Assembly (NCBI RefSeq): GCF_030445035.2
Contig: NC_092216.1
Coordinates: forward strand, 10,231,405 to 10,295,404
Length of the DNA stretch: 64,000 bases
Source: Dasypus novemcinctus
Lineage: Eukaryota; Chordata; Mammalia; Cingulata; Dasypodidae
Direction: 5' to 3'
The position numbers and the translations under genes are program-made. The notes below the pieces were generated by a model. The model ran no database searches. It saw nothing but the letters and a program-made list of their open reading frames with translations, and had not been told where the DNA came from. Positions 44,319 to 55,811 of this stretch are shown piece by piece. The first letter of the stretch is position 1. The number at the start of each line of letters is the position of its first letter.

Positions 44319-44324
44319 ATATTT

Positions 44325-45505
44325 TAAAATGTTAACTCTGGGATGTACTCCCTGATAAGTCTGTTTTATTTTATTTTATTTTATTTTATTTTATTTTATT
44401 TTATTTTATTTTATTTTGTAAGCTGCTCATGATGAGGCATTTTTCTTGATCTTCAGCCATCCTATTGAGGTAGATGTCATGTGCACATTACCCCTTGTCT
44501 TTCTGGGCGTGTTTTGTGCTGGGCTTTGCTTGAAAAATTTCTGGAGTTCCCCCTTTTATAGGAGTTTTGTTGTTCCCCTCCCCCCTTTTTTTCCACAGGA
44601 GACAGACCTCTGTCTCTTGGGTGTTTGAAGGTGACATGCCTTTTTCCTAGCCTGTTCACCTGTATATGTTTTTAGAGTCCTTCCATCATCTCAAGCTCCT
44701 TGTGCCTGAAGGAGAAATTCTGGAAGGATGAAACACTTGTAAGAAGTTCCCAAATCTGTCTTTCCCACCTAAAACAGGATCAGGAACCTACAAATGGGTG
44801 CAGACTAAGTAAAAAATGCCCTGTGGAGGGGAACAGGAATGACTCCAATAGCTTTCTCAATAACTCTTCAAGGTTGAGCTTTCCTGGCCTGCATTTCCAA
44901 CAAATGCAGGTCTTTAACTAACTGTACCCACCTTCCTGAGGAAGTACAATGGTGTTGTTAAGTCTCTACAACCACTGTCCCTACCTGGAATGTATTGAAA
45001 CAATTGCTGCCAACATTGTGGTCTGGGAACATTGAAATAATGTCTGATCATCCTTTCCTGTGTCGGGTTGAAAAAATGACTGCCACCAACTTTCTCTATG
45101 GTGCTTTACAATAATATCTGCTCTCAGAGCTGGGCTCATAGTGATACAAATCCTTTAATCAAAATCCAGGGTCAGTCATCAGCCATACTGACTCCAGTTC
45201 TTGGATAAAAGTGATTTTATATCCCTTTCTGTCAACAGTAGCTAGCCAGGTTCTGGACTCCATGGTAGCCTGACATGAGAGTGGATGATGGACACCATTA
45301 GCCACCATGCAGAGTAAATAATTCACTATTCTTTTTGATAATTTTTCTACCTCTTCCTCCTACTTTTTCCCAGAAATTATACAGTGTTCCTTTGTCATCT
45401 AGAGTTTCTGAATAGTTTTTCAGGCATTTCCTGCCTGTTTAATAGTTGTTTTGAATGAAGAGTGAATCCTGGTACCCCCTACTCTGCCATCATCTCCCAA
45501 TCATA
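44325..45505 (-). mobile_element. L1 (G) 5'UTR, continuation after L1 F (probable)
   Basis: The stretch ends 'ctactctgccatcatctccc', which resembles the 5' termini at 23.73 and 51.68 kb. Its position on the far side of L1 F makes it the likely leader of the ORF1 fragment at 33226. No protein-coding gene is evident; frames of 60-73 codons have no recognisable product. The assignment rests on context and terminus only. Confidence 0.45.
44364..44418. repeat. (TTTTA)n microsatellite, ~11 units
   Basis: An uninterrupted pentanucleotide run of TTTTA. Low sequence divergence between units predicts length polymorphism. Confidence 0.95.
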
Positions 45506-45950
45506 TTTGTTGCTTTTATTTTTAAACATGACATCTTAGGTATTATTTCTGGGTCTGCCAAGTCTACTTGATAGTTACTGATTTGCCAGGTATTTTAAAA
45601 TACTTTGCGACAGTAAAGTGGTGTGTGTTTGTGGATTGCATTTCAAGGTTACCAGACAGCTTTAACTTTTAGTTTTGCTCTTATAAAGCCTCATATTCAG
45701 CCAGGGATGAATATTTAACTAGGCTTTTCTCTGATTCAGACTGATTGCTCTCGTGTAGTCTTGCCTATGTTCACAGTCTTGAAATCTATCAGGAACAAGT
45801 GTTCATTACATAGCCCACTTTGGTTCTCTTATTCTATGGTTTTCTGTGAATTTTCTGGCCTCTCTTCTGGTGTATTGTTAACCCCAACCCTGTCTGAGGC
45901 CTTAGTCTGTTTCTGAAGTTGGTTTTCCATTGTTATTGCCTTAGATATCT
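45506..45950. other. Unassigned ~445-bp stretch
   Basis: I recognise no gene or repeat family here. Composition is ordinary, no frame exceeds 60 codons, and there is no tandem structure. It may be unique DNA or an old unrecognised repeat. Confidence 0.4.
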
Positions 45951-46270
45951 TGTTTTAGTTTCCCAAAGGGCTGCCAATGCAAAGCACTAGAAATGGCTTG
46001 ACTTTTATAAAGGGGATTTATTTGAGATAAAACCTTAAAATTCCAAGATCACAAAAAGTTCAAATTGAGGTACCATAAGAGGAGCGTTCTTACTAACGTC
46101 AGCTACTGTTGATCCTTTTATTTGGGCATGTAGTTTCATCTGCTCTACTTCCTTCCTGAGTTCAGCTATAACCTTTCAGGCATAAAGTAGTGCTCATCTC
46201 CTACTTGGGGGCCTCACACTTAAGTGATCCTCATCCTCTCTTATATAGCAGAATAAAAAAATGGTGGCTT
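45951..46270 (-). mobile_element. MaLR-like LTR fragment
   Basis: 'tcttgttttagtttcccaaa', 'gggctgcc' and 'aaaggggatttatttgagat' match the copies at 5398 and 24966 in the same orientation. The body differs after ~46140 and the far end is unclear. Confidence 0.52.
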
Positions 46271-46271
46271 C

Positions 46272-46421
46272 TGTATTAGTCAGGATTCTCTAGGGAAAGA
46301 GAAACAAAAGAAAATATCTGTAAATACTATGAGATTTTATAAAATACTCAGACTAGACCATGGGATGCACAAGTCCAGATCCTGGTATTTTGCATCAGCA
46401 CCCCTTTGGATGACTAATACA
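46272..46421. mobile_element. Short element with inverted TGTATTAGTC / GACTAATACA ends
   Basis: The 150-bp unit begins tgtattagtc and ends gactaataca, an exact 10-bp inverted repeat with TG...CA termini. Its right end (gcacccctttgg before the terminus) is the reverse of the start of the LTR-like element at 24966. It splits ERV-L integrase homology from other sequence. It may be a deleted solo LTR of that family or a small TIR element. No clear TSD. Confidence 0.5.
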
Positions 46422-46423
46422 CA

Positions 46424-49400
46424 CAGCCTTCTGGAGAACATTGTCCTGTCCCTGCAAGGTATTGCCACCTATTTGTCACCATAATTGTGTCTCCATTCAA
46501 TTATCACTCCAGTTGCTTCATTGATGGGGAATGTGGTAAGATGAGTGAATTCCATGGGAGTGTGTGCATTCCAGCACATCATTTGGTGTGAAATGTGTTC
46601 CTTAATCAGAAGCAATGCTGTGTGGAATACCATAGCGGTGGATAAGATGTTAGATAAGTCCACGGATGGTAGTTTTTGAAGAAGCTTGTGTGCAAGGAAC
46701 ACAAACCCATATCTGAAATACTTGTCTATTCCAGTTAAAACAAATCACTGCCACTTCCTTGATGGGAGTGTTCCAGTATAATCAGCCTGCCACCAGGTAG
46801 CAGGCTGATCACCTTGGGGGATGGTGTCATATTGGGGTCTGAGTGGCCACATCAGTGTTGGTAAGGGAAGTCCATCCCTATCACCATGGACACTTTGTTC
46901 ATGAACTCATTGGGCAATGACAGGAGCGGCTAGGTATTAGCCATAGAGTGGGTCATCTTATCCACTTGCTTATTAAAATCTTCCTCTGCTGAAGATACCT
47001 CTGGTGAGCATTCACTTGGGGCACAAATATTTTCATGTTTTTTTGCCCACTCAGAAAGGTCTATCCATATGCCTCTGTCCTAGGCCTCTTTGTATCAATC
47101 TTTGAATCATGTTCTTTCCTGACTGTGCAGCCAAACATTTGGCAAAAGTCCATGAATCAGTGTACTAATGCAACTCTGGCCTATTTCCTCTTCCAAGCAA
47201 AGTGAACAACCTGGTGCCCTGTTCAAAGTTTTGCCCACTGGGAGGATTTTCCCTCACCACTGTCTTCCAGGGACAACCCAGAAGGGGGCAGCAGTCTTTC
47301 AGGAGGTACCTACATATCATGCAGAACCATCTGCAAACCAGATCTGAGTTTTCTCTTCCTTAGACAACTGATTGCAAGGGACTCCCCAAGAGGCCATGGC
47401 TGTTGGCTGGGAAAGAGAAGATAACGTGGCAGGGGTGGTGAACATGGGGATTTGGGCTACTTCCTCATTTAACTTACTTGTGCCTTCAGGGCCCACTCAA
47501 TGCCCTATCTCGTATATACTACTTCCACTTTATTATGGAGTTCTGCTGTGCATGTCCAACTTTATAGCTTGGTTGCTCCGACAATACCAAGCTCATGATA
47601 GGCAACTCAGGTCTCATGGTAACTTCATGGCTCATGGTTAAGCATTCAGTCTCCAAGGCACAGTGCAGGCCAAAAGTTGTTTCTCAAAAGGAGAGTATTT
47701 CTCTACAGAGGATGGCAGTCTCTGTTCTAAAATCCTAATGGTCTGTGTTGTGATTCTCCTACAGTTACCTGTCAAAGGTTCCAGACAGAATCTATATTAG
47801 CCACTGACATTTCTAGCACCATCAGAGCTGGTGGATCATATGGTCCAAATGGTAGTGCAGCTTACACAGCAGCCTGGACCTGACACAGAGCCTCTTCTTG
47901 TTCCAGTCACCTCTCAAAACTAGCAAGTTTTCTGGTCACCTGGTAAATGGGCTGGAGGAGTACATCCAAATGAGGAATGTGTTATCTCGAAAATCCAAAG
48001 AGACTGATTAGGCATTGTGCCTTTTTTTTTTTTTTTGGACATAAGAGGGTCTGGATGCAACAGCTTATCCATCACTTTAGAAAGGATATCTTTTTTAAAG
48101 ATTTATTTATTATTTATTTCTCTCCCCTTCCTCCCCCACCCTGGTTGTCTGTTCTCTGTGTCTTTTTGCTGCATCTTCTTTGTCCACTTCCGTTATCAGC
48201 GGCACAGGAATCTGTGTTTCTTTTTTTGTTGTGTCATCTTGTTGCATCAGTCCTCTGTGTGTGTGGCACCATTCCTCAGCAGACTGCACTTTCTTTCATG
48301 ATGGGCAGATCTAGAAAGGATATCTTGACGTGCCCCACACCACTGGACACTTAGAAATTTCACAGAGGTGGAAAGACCTTGTATTTTAGTTGGATTTATC
48401 TCCCATCCTCTCTCCTGCAAATGCCTTGCTAATGAGTCTAGAGTCTTTGCTACTTCTTGCTCACTAAGGCTAATCAGCATGATATCATCAGTATAATGGA
48501 CCAATGTGATATCATGTGGGAGGGAGAGATGATCAAGGACCCTGTGGACAATTGTAATGACATAGGGCTGAAGAGCTGATATATCCCTGAGATATAACAG
48601 TGAAGGTATACTGCTGGCAGAAAGGAAACTGTCTTTGGTGGTCCTTACTAATGACAATTGTGAAAAAAGCATTTGCCAGAAACAGCTGCATATCAGGTAT
48701 CAGGGGATGTGTTGATTTGCTCAACTAATGATACTACACTTTGGACACCAGTTGCAATTACAGTCACCACCTGGTTAAGTTTATGTTAATCTACTGTCAG
48801 CCTCCAAGATCCATCTGTTTTCGGCTCAGGCCAACAGGAGTGTTGAATGGGGATGTGGTAGAAATCACCACCCCTGCATCCTTCAGATGACTGGTGTGAC
48901 ACTAAGCTCTGCAATCCCTCCAGGAATCCAGTAATGCTTTTGATTTACTATTTTGCTAAGTAGAGGGAGTTCTAGTGGCTTCCACTTAGCCTTTCCTAGC
49001 ATAACCCTCAGTTCACAAGTCAGGGATCCACTGTGGGGATTTTGCTGGTTACTGTGTATGTTTTTTCCAATTATGCATCCCAGTGGGAAATAAGCACAGA
49101 ATGGATCCAGGAACCCAGTGAACCCACTTTGAGATGGACCCGAACTAAACCACCAGAGTGATCGCCTGATCTCCATAAGCTCCTACTCTGGACCACAGTG
49201 ACATTTTGGATCTCCTTGAATTAATGTCACTTCTGAGGCAGTGTAATAATCCTGAAATGTCTGATCATTTCCTTTTCCACAATGTACAGTTACTCTGGCA
49301 AAAGGCCATAGATCTCCTTAGGTAAATTTGGAGGAAGATTAACAGTATAAATTTTAGGCAGTGTACAAGGATCCTTCCCCAAGGGGACCTGGCCTTCACC

Positions 49401-49690
49401 TCATTCAAGGAGTTCTGGGGCTGTAATCTATCTCAAGTCTCAGATTTAATTAAGAGGCTCTGATTTTCTGTCTTATAATTTGACTTAAGGTTTTGTTCAT
49501 GTGACCTAGAACTCTTCTACTTATACAGATCAAGGATGAATTTAGTAGACTGCCCACCTATTTCACTTTAGGTATCTCATAATCTATTAGCTAATGCCAT
49601 TATTACTCTATGTGACTCAGAATGTTTTGATTGTTGCTTTATGATTGCCATTCATTATGGTAGCCACATCCACCTTGTCTTTGGTGATTC
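46424..49690 (-). pseudogene. ERV-L (class III) endogenous retrovirus pol region, decayed
   Basis: The minus strand follows the pol gene of an old ERV-L element. The order from high to low coordinate is a protease/RT boundary (48883-49176, with HYWIPGGIAEL), RT (48247-48672, active site YTDD at 48484-48495 within VHYTDDIML), RNase H (about 47000-47700) and the integrase core (46469-46702, with GVIIEW). Frames are short and separated by stops and indels. No LTRs or envelope region are recognised adjacent. ERV-L is an old, placental-wide family, consistent with the heavy decay. A SINE interrupts RT at 48093. The region beyond ~49200 is assigned by continuity only. Confidence 0.82.
48093..48312 (-). 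mobile_element. SINE lacking its tRNA head, inserted in ERV-L RT
   Basis: The inverted tail (aaagatttatttattattta) and body up to 'actttctttcatgatgggc' are present, and the tRNA-like head is absent. A perfect 14-bp TSD agaaaggatatctt lies at 48079-48092 and 48313-48326. The TSD shows the head was never inserted: this is a 5'-truncated copy. Confidence 0.9.
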
Positions 49691-49759
49691 AAGCACATAA
49701 CATAATCTCTTCAGAAATTTCAAAAAGAAAAAAAAACACGCAAACTCAGTAAAAACTTT

Positions 49760-51080
49760 ACATTATTTAAAAAAGAATAGAAGATGAAAAAGACATGATA
49801 GAAGTGAAAGAAGAGTCAAAGCTCATGTATGAACTTAGGTAATAAAAGTAGATGATCTGAAGAGTTTTCATTTGAAAGTTCATTAATGTGCCATAAGTCT
49901 TGTTCTGTGACAGTCTAGTTAGAAGGAACAGTCTAGTTAGAAGTTTCAAGCTACCAGCCAACATGATTTCATCTCTGGCTGTCCAAAACACCTTTCTTTT
50001 CTGTATAGTAAAAAATAAAATTCACAGTTAGTGGCACTTTGGGAATGACATGTGGTCACTTCTGGAATTTGGAATTTGAGTAAATAGATGACAAGTTAAA
50101 ATGATGCAGTAAGTTGGAAGATAATTTTTCATCTGTTACTAGGACCTATGTTTTATCTAGCTGTGTTTGTTAGGTTGCTGTCTTTTCTACTTTTGGTATT
50201 TGCTGTGCCTCACACACACAGTTCTGTGTTACCAGGTTTGGGGGCAAATTGGAATAGATAAAATTCTTTGTATCTGTGAAGACTTCCTGGTCAGATACTT
50301 TTCTTATGGCAAGTCCTTCATAATTTAATTTTCCTTTTTATATGAAATTATAGAGTGGAGAATCAGGAACAGAGTTAAAGTCACCACAGAAAACAATTGG
50401 GCCCAAGTTGACATCTTTCTGATGGGCAAAACTGGAAAGCTCTGCAAGTAGTATTGCCAATTGGGTCAACTTAACATCATCCCATCTTGGAGTAAATAAT
50501 AAATGTTGACTACACAGATTGCAGGAGAGGCAGCCCTTGAAAACTTGATCTGCAAGAGTAACATTGTCTCTGTCCAGCAGAGATACATCAGGGTGGTAAA
50601 ATCCCACTGGGTTCACTGATAAGAATGAAAATTTAGAATGTTTGAAGCAAATGGCAAAGCCATCTAGTTTCTCACCTGTCCACATCTTGTGTTTACAGTG
50701 GTAACCCAAAGATTCCAAACTTGGCTTGATCTCTGGCCAATAATGAACTTGAAATTCTTGCAAACAAAGTACATCTGCATCAAAGTGTTTAATTTCTCCC
50801 AAACTATTGGCAAGCCTAAAACCCCAGTGTAAAACTGACTCCTGACTTATCTATAGAGGTGTAAATTGTCTTTCAGCAAATGCTATAAAAATATATTATA
50901 GGACATCACTGAAAAGTCAAACTTGTTCTTATTATCTTCATATCTGGATTCTTGGTTTGTTCCTTGATTGGACCATCCCTTCTTGTTCCTTAAATGGCTT
51001 GTAATTTTTTGCTGATGTCTGGCACCCAAGTATTTTGTTGAATTTCTCTCTCCTGCCATTGGTATGATTTTGTGGCTCAT
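49760..51080 (-). pseudogene. ANGEL2: ANGEL2 processed pseudogene
   Basis: ANGEL2 is a CCR4/nocturnin-family (endonuclease/exonuclease/phosphatase fold) RNA-processing enzyme. The minus strand matches it without introns. FDFSVMSYN (about 50890-50930) is followed by EIKHFDADVLCLQE, SLESLGYHC, ICFKHSKFSFLSVNPV, LLDRDNV, KLTQLAILLAEL, and CGDFNSVPDSPLYNFI (50338-50802). Past a stop, 50000-50337 continues in ANGEL2 order (NYEGL, PPNL, QNC, KVEKT, EKLSSNL), then GSLKLLTRLFLLT and the C-terminus with its stop at 49816-49818. Internal stops, frameshifts and a changed linker make it a pseudogene. Upstream of ~51000 the match is weak. Flanking TSDs and a poly-A tail are not evident, so it is old. Name given from recognition of the conserved motifs. 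Confidence 0.88.
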
Positions 51081-51419
51081 CATTGTTTTTTTGGTTCAAC
51101 TTGTTCTAAGTCTTAAAATTGCCCAGCTTAAATTATCAGTAAGGCCAGGCACAGATCCAGTCCAAAGTATTTGGGACAAGAGACTCCAAATGGCATTTTT
51201 TCTCCTTGAAGTTTCCCAGTCAACCAGCAGATGGCATTCATCAGTAAATCTTTCTATGGATGAGCCTCTTTCAACCTTCACTTGTCTGTGATCCTTTCTG
51301 GTCAGAGTCAAGATTCAAAGTCAACACTGCTGGGTATACTCACTGAAGAGAAACCATTCTCCACTCTTTGCCACACCGCCCTCTTCCCAGGAGCATAGAT
51401 GTCTGTTTTCCTTTCAATT
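51081..51419. other. Unassigned stretch between ANGEL2 pseudogene and L1 leader
   Basis: This might include the highly diverged 5' part of the ANGEL2 retrocopy on the minus strand (open frame 51096-51311), but I cannot align it with confidence. No other feature is recognised. Confidence 0.35.
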
Positions 51420-51685
51420 GGCTTCAATGAGCCACATGTCTTATTGAGGGTATTAACCTTGTGTGAGGGATGGCTGAGTTTCTGGCCATGAGAGAGAGTA
51501 ACTCATGGTTTCATTTTGCTTGTTTGACTCTATCCCTTACTATCCTGGAGGATGTGCAGCACTCTCCTGGCCTGCAGATACCCAAAGCTGCTCCATTGGA
51601 CAGGATTTTGCCTTTCCTCCATTGTTTTTATGAGAGAATTGAGCCCTGCCTACTTACTCTGACTCCATTTTCTCAGAACTTGCTG
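51420..51685 (-). mobile_element. L1 5'UTR terminus fragment
   Basis: 'gatgtgcagcactctcctgg', 'cctgcagatacccaaagctg' and 'ccctgcctacttactctgac' parallel 23.61-23.72 kb (L1 D 5' end). The fragment ends at an L1 5' terminus and is joined to RT sequence of another L1. The rest of this L1 is not seen next to it. Confidence 0.68.
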
Positions 51686-52059
51686 TATTTTTTGAGAATT
51701 TTTGCTTCTGTATTCATTAGAGACATTGGTCTATAATATTATTTTCTTATAGTATTTTTAGCTGGATTTGTGATTAGGGTGATATTGGCTTCATAGAACA
51801 AGTTAGGTAGTGCCCCTTCTCTTCAAATTTTTTTTTTTGGAAGAGCTTGAGCAGGATTGGTATTAATTCTTGAAATGAAGGTTGTAAATTTTCCTCTAAG
51901 CACTGCCTTTCCTATATTCCATCATTTTTGAAATACTGTATTATCATTTTCATTCATCTCAACGTTTACTGATATCTCTTGCAATTTCTTGACACACTGT
52001 TTAAAATTGTAACATCTATATTTTGTGAACTTTCCATTTTCTGCCTGTTATTGATTTCT

Positions 52060-52425
52060 TTTTTTTAAAAGATTTTTATTATTTATTTAATTCCCCCCCT
52101 CCCCCAGTTGTCTGTTCTCTGTGTCTATTTGCTGCGTCTTGTTTCTTTGTCTGCTTCTGTTGTCTTCAGCGGCACGGGAAGTGTGGGCGGTGCCATTCCT
52201 GGGCAGACTGCACTTTCTTTTGTGCTGGGTGGCTCTCCTTATGGGGCGCACTCCTTGCGCTTGGGGCTCCCCTATGCGGGGGACACCCCTGCGTGGCATG
52301 GCACTCCTTGCGCACATCAGCACTGCGCATGGCCAGCTCCACACGGGTCAAGGAGGCCCGGGGTTTGAACCGCGGACCTCCCATGTGGTAGGCGGACGCC
52401 CTAACCACTGGGCCAAGTCCATTTC
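52060..52425 (-). mobile_element. Young tRNA-derived SINE, minus orientation
   Basis: A T-run tail, 'attccccccctcccccagtt', a CpG-rich body, then the head with ggggtttgaaccgcgg and ccctaaccactgggcc. A perfect 16-bp TSD cctgttattgatttct lies at 52044-52059 and 52426-52441. Closely similar to the copy at 30946. Confidence 0.94.
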
Positions 52426-53040
52426 CCTGTTATTGATTTCTATCTTCATTCTGTTGTGATTATACAAAAAGTTTTGTATAATTTCTCTTTTAAAATTTAT
52501 TAAGAATTGTGTTGTGGTTCATCATATGGTTTATCCTTGAGAAAGATCCACAAGCATTTGAGAAGAATGTATATCCTGCTGTTTTGAGACCCAGTATTCT
52601 ATATATGTCTGTTAAGTCTAGTTCAGTTATCATATTATTTAAACTCTATTGTTATTGATCATCCACCCAGACATTTTATCCATAATGAGAATGAATGTAT
52701 TAAAATCTCAAACTATAATTATAGAGACTTCTATTCCTCCCTTCATTTTGCCATGGTTTGCTGTATGTATTTTGAGGCAGCATGGTTAGGTGCATAAATA
52801 TTTTTTATTGTAATATTTTCTTTCTAAGTGACCACTTTTATTATGATATAATGTCCTTCTCTCCTATAACACTTTTACATTTAAAGTGTATTTTGCTTGA
52901 TAGTTATATAGTATTGCAGCTCTCTCTTTTTTGTTTGTTTTTGCTTGGAATATCTTATTCCAACCTTTCAGTTTCAGCCTATTTGTGTTCTTGCATCTGA
53001 AATGAGTCTCTTGTAGACAGCTTATAGATGGTTCCTTTTT

Positions 53041-53326
53041 AAAAAAAGATTTATTTATTTATTTATTTATTCATTCCCCCACTTGTGGTTTGTTTCTTTT
53101 CTCTTGCCATCTCTTCTCTGTGACCATTCATTGCACTTTTTTCTGTATCTGCTTGTCTCCTTTTTGTTGCATCATCTTGCTGCAGCAGCTATCCATGGTG
53201 CACGGATCATCAGCTCTCTGCAGCACACATGCCAGCTTTGCCTTCACTAGGAGGCCCTGGGACATGAACCCAGGGCCTCCCACACGGTAGACAGGAGCCC
53301 AGCTGATTAAGCCACAGCTGCTTTCC
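53041..53326 (-). mobile_element. Older SINE subtype, minus orientation
   Basis: An (ATTT)n tail, a short body, and a head with 'gacatgaacccagggcctcc' and 'tgattaagccacagctgctt'. The likely TSD is atggttccttttt / atggctccttttt at 53028-53040 and 53329-53341. The head differs from the DAS-type consensus used by young copies. Confidence 0.82.
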
Positions 53327-54218
53327 TAATGGCTCCTTTTTAAAAATTCCTTCCATCTATCTGTGTATTTTGGTTAGGAATTTAATCCAAAAACTTTCAA
53401 TGTTATTGTTGTAAAGGCATTACTTCTACAGTTTTACCATTTGGCCTTCCAACATAATATCATACTTTTGTCTGTTTATTTTTAACCATTTAATTTGTCT
53501 TATGAATAATCTTTATATTTCTACACTCTTTTTGAAGACTCTATCTTCTGTCTCTTCCTTTTAGGCTGCTGCATTCCATTTAATACTTCCTGAAAAGCTG
53601 GTCTCTTGGTAAAAATACTCTCTCTTTTCTGTTTCTGTGTGGACTTTCTACTCTCCCTCATTTTGAAGGTCAGTTTTGCTGGTTAAGAAATATTTGGCTT
53701 GAAGTGTTTTTCTGTGTTTTAAATGAATCATACAAGTGCTTTCTCACTTCCTTAGTTTCTAATGAGAAACTGGCACTTAGCCTTATTGAATGTCTCTTGC
53801 ATGTGACAAATTACTTTTTTCTTGCTGTTTCAGAAATCTCTATCTCTGTCTTTTGATATTTGAATATTGTGTGTCTTGGAGTATGACTGTTCATATTCCT
53901 TCTTCTTGGAGTACATTGTCCTTCTTGGTTGTTAATATTATGCCTTTCATCAGAGTTGGGAAATTTTCAGCCATTATATCCTCAAAAAGTCTTTCTCTCT
54001 CTTTTCTGTTCTATTCTTCTGGGTCACACATAACTTTGTATATTTGTGCATTTCATACTGTCATAAAATTCCCCAAGACCAAGTTTAATTTTTCCCATTT
54101 TTTTCCCTTTGTCTGTTCTTCTCTCTTTTCAACTTCAGATGCTGTCTTCTAATTTGCTTATCTGTACTTCTGCCAATTCATATATGCTCTTGTATGTGTT
54201 GACTGTTTATTGTTTTTC

Positions 54219-54705
54219 TGTTTTTTTAAAGACTTATATTTATTTATTTCTCCCCACCCCTCATTTCCCCTGTTGTCTGCTTTCTGTGTCCATTTGTAGT
54301 GTGTTCTTATATGTCTGCTTCTATTCTTATTAGGTGGTTCTGGGAATGAATCCTGGGACCTTCTGGAGTGGGCAAGAGGCAATTACTCTTTTATGCCACC
54401 TCAGCTCCCCTATTATTTTTTTCTCTCCTCTGTGTCTCTTGTTGCAGCATCTTGCTGTGCTGGCTGTCCACATCATCCAGCACTCCTGCACAGGGTGGCT
54501 TTTCCCCCATAGGGTGTCATTCCATGCAGCTCTCCTACATGGGCAGCTCTCCTACATGGGGCAACATTCCTCCATGGGCTGGCACTCCATTTGGGCCAGC
54601 TCACCATGTGGGCCAGCTTGCTCTCACCAGGAGGTCCTGGGCATCAAACCCTGGACAGGTAGTCAGGTGCTTAATTGGTTGAGCCACATCTTTTTCCCTC
54701 TACTT
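54219..54705 (-). mobile_element. Two old SINE units in tandem or nested, minus orientation
   Basis: The first unit has an AT tail, a body and an inverted head ('gaatgaatcctgggacc', 'ttatgccacctcagctccc') ending ~54411. The second runs to ~54705 with 'gggcatcaaaccctgg' and 'aattggttgagccacatc'. 'gcagctctcctacatgg' is repeated at about 54527 and 54545. Both are diverged and lack clear TSDs. Confidence 0.65.
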
Positions 54706-54709
54706 TTTT

Positions 54710-55811
54710 TTATTATACAAATTGTGAATTTATAAATCAATATGCATAGCACACAAGATTCTCATATATCATCCAACAACAAACATCTTGCAATGTTGTG
54801 GAACATTTTTTACAATGATGAAAGAACATCATCAAAATATTACTAACTTCAGTCCAAATTTGGTGTATTTACCCCCACAAGCCACCCTATTATTAATTCA
54901 TGTATTAGTATTGATTACTAATTGTTGTTGTACTTCATCTAAGAACCTTCTCATATTCATACTCTTTTTTAATATATATTTTTATTCATTTTTTAAAAAT
55001 ATTACATTCAAAAAATATGAGGTCCCCATTCACCCCCACCATCCCCACCCCACCATTCCCCCCACAGCAACACTCTCCCCCATCATCATGACACATCCAC
55101 TGCATTTGGTGAGTACATCTCTGGGCATCGCTGCATCTCATGCCCTTAATCACAGTGCATCATCCACCATGGGTTTCAATGTGTTATATAGTCCCATGAC
55201 TTATGCAATACATCCTACATGTACAATCAGTGGCTATCTGCCTAATTACAGTGTTCTCCTTTCATCATTTCAGCCAATTTTAGAAAGACTTTTTAGCTCA
55301 AGAGGATAAACCCCCAACTCCCTTATATCTTCCCTATGATTGTCCCTTAGAATTGATATAACATTTCTTTTCCATTGCCCCAAAAACATTGCAATATTAC
55401 CCTAAACTATATCCTGTTACATTACCTCCATATTCTCAAGTATTTTCTATTTCTTAACACCTTGTTATAGTGACCAACATTTGCTCTAGTTCATAAAATT
55501 GCATTCTTATATTTGTGTTATTAACCACAATCCTCATACACTACTGAATTCATTATGTTATTCAGTCCCTAGATAATCCTGCAACTTTCATTCAATTAAC
55601 AATCACAGTCCTAGACTACACATTTTAGTCACCACTTTCATACACCAGCAATGATAATTATACTAACTATAATATGTTACCATCATCTTTATCCATTTCC
55701 AAACATTTATAATCAACTTTATTACCATTGTGCACAAATTAAGCCACTATTCTCCATTTTCTATCCTCATTCTATCTTTTGTGACCAGTCTTCATATATA
55801 AGGCTTTTAAT
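54710..55811 (-). mobile_element. L1 3'UTR (same type as L1 B) with a short insertion
   Basis: The AT-rich 3'UTR matches 7.85-8.76 kb ('aaccacaatcctcataca', 'atgttaccatcatctttatcc'). Positions 54966-55144 are foreign (next entry). The coding part of this L1 is not evident here, as another L1 end follows at 55812. Confidence 0.68.
54966..55144 (-). mobile_element. ~180-bp L1 F-type 3' end insertion
   Basis: 'gaggtccccattcaccccca', 'atcatcatgacacatccac' and 'gagtacatctctgggcat' match the extreme 3' end of L1 F (34.73-34.84 kb) closely. It is a severely 5'-truncated insertion. The flanks tcatactctt / tcatgccctt are a possible diverged TSD. Confidence 0.78.

Larger units (their letters stand above)
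51686..54218 (-). pseudogene. L1 (I) ORF2 and ORF1, decayed
   Basis: It starts inside RT ('tctgtattcattagagacat', 'attggcttcatagaacaagt'), covers the endonuclease (52430-53500, split by SINEs) and runs into ORF1 (53580-54200, 'ttgggaaattttcagccatt'). A deletion near 51870 joins RT to a later segment. No intact frame remains. Confidence 0.76.

Noticed and set aside
44446-44921. Frames of 60-73 codons near 44.5-44.9 kb as a possible unique exon
   Set aside because: No recognised protein, no convincing splice sites, and context suggests an L1 leader.
48484-48495. YTDD motif as a retron or defence reverse transcriptase
   Set aside because: Surrounding sequence matches ERV-L pol order (protease/RT, RNase H, integrase) in a mammalian context.
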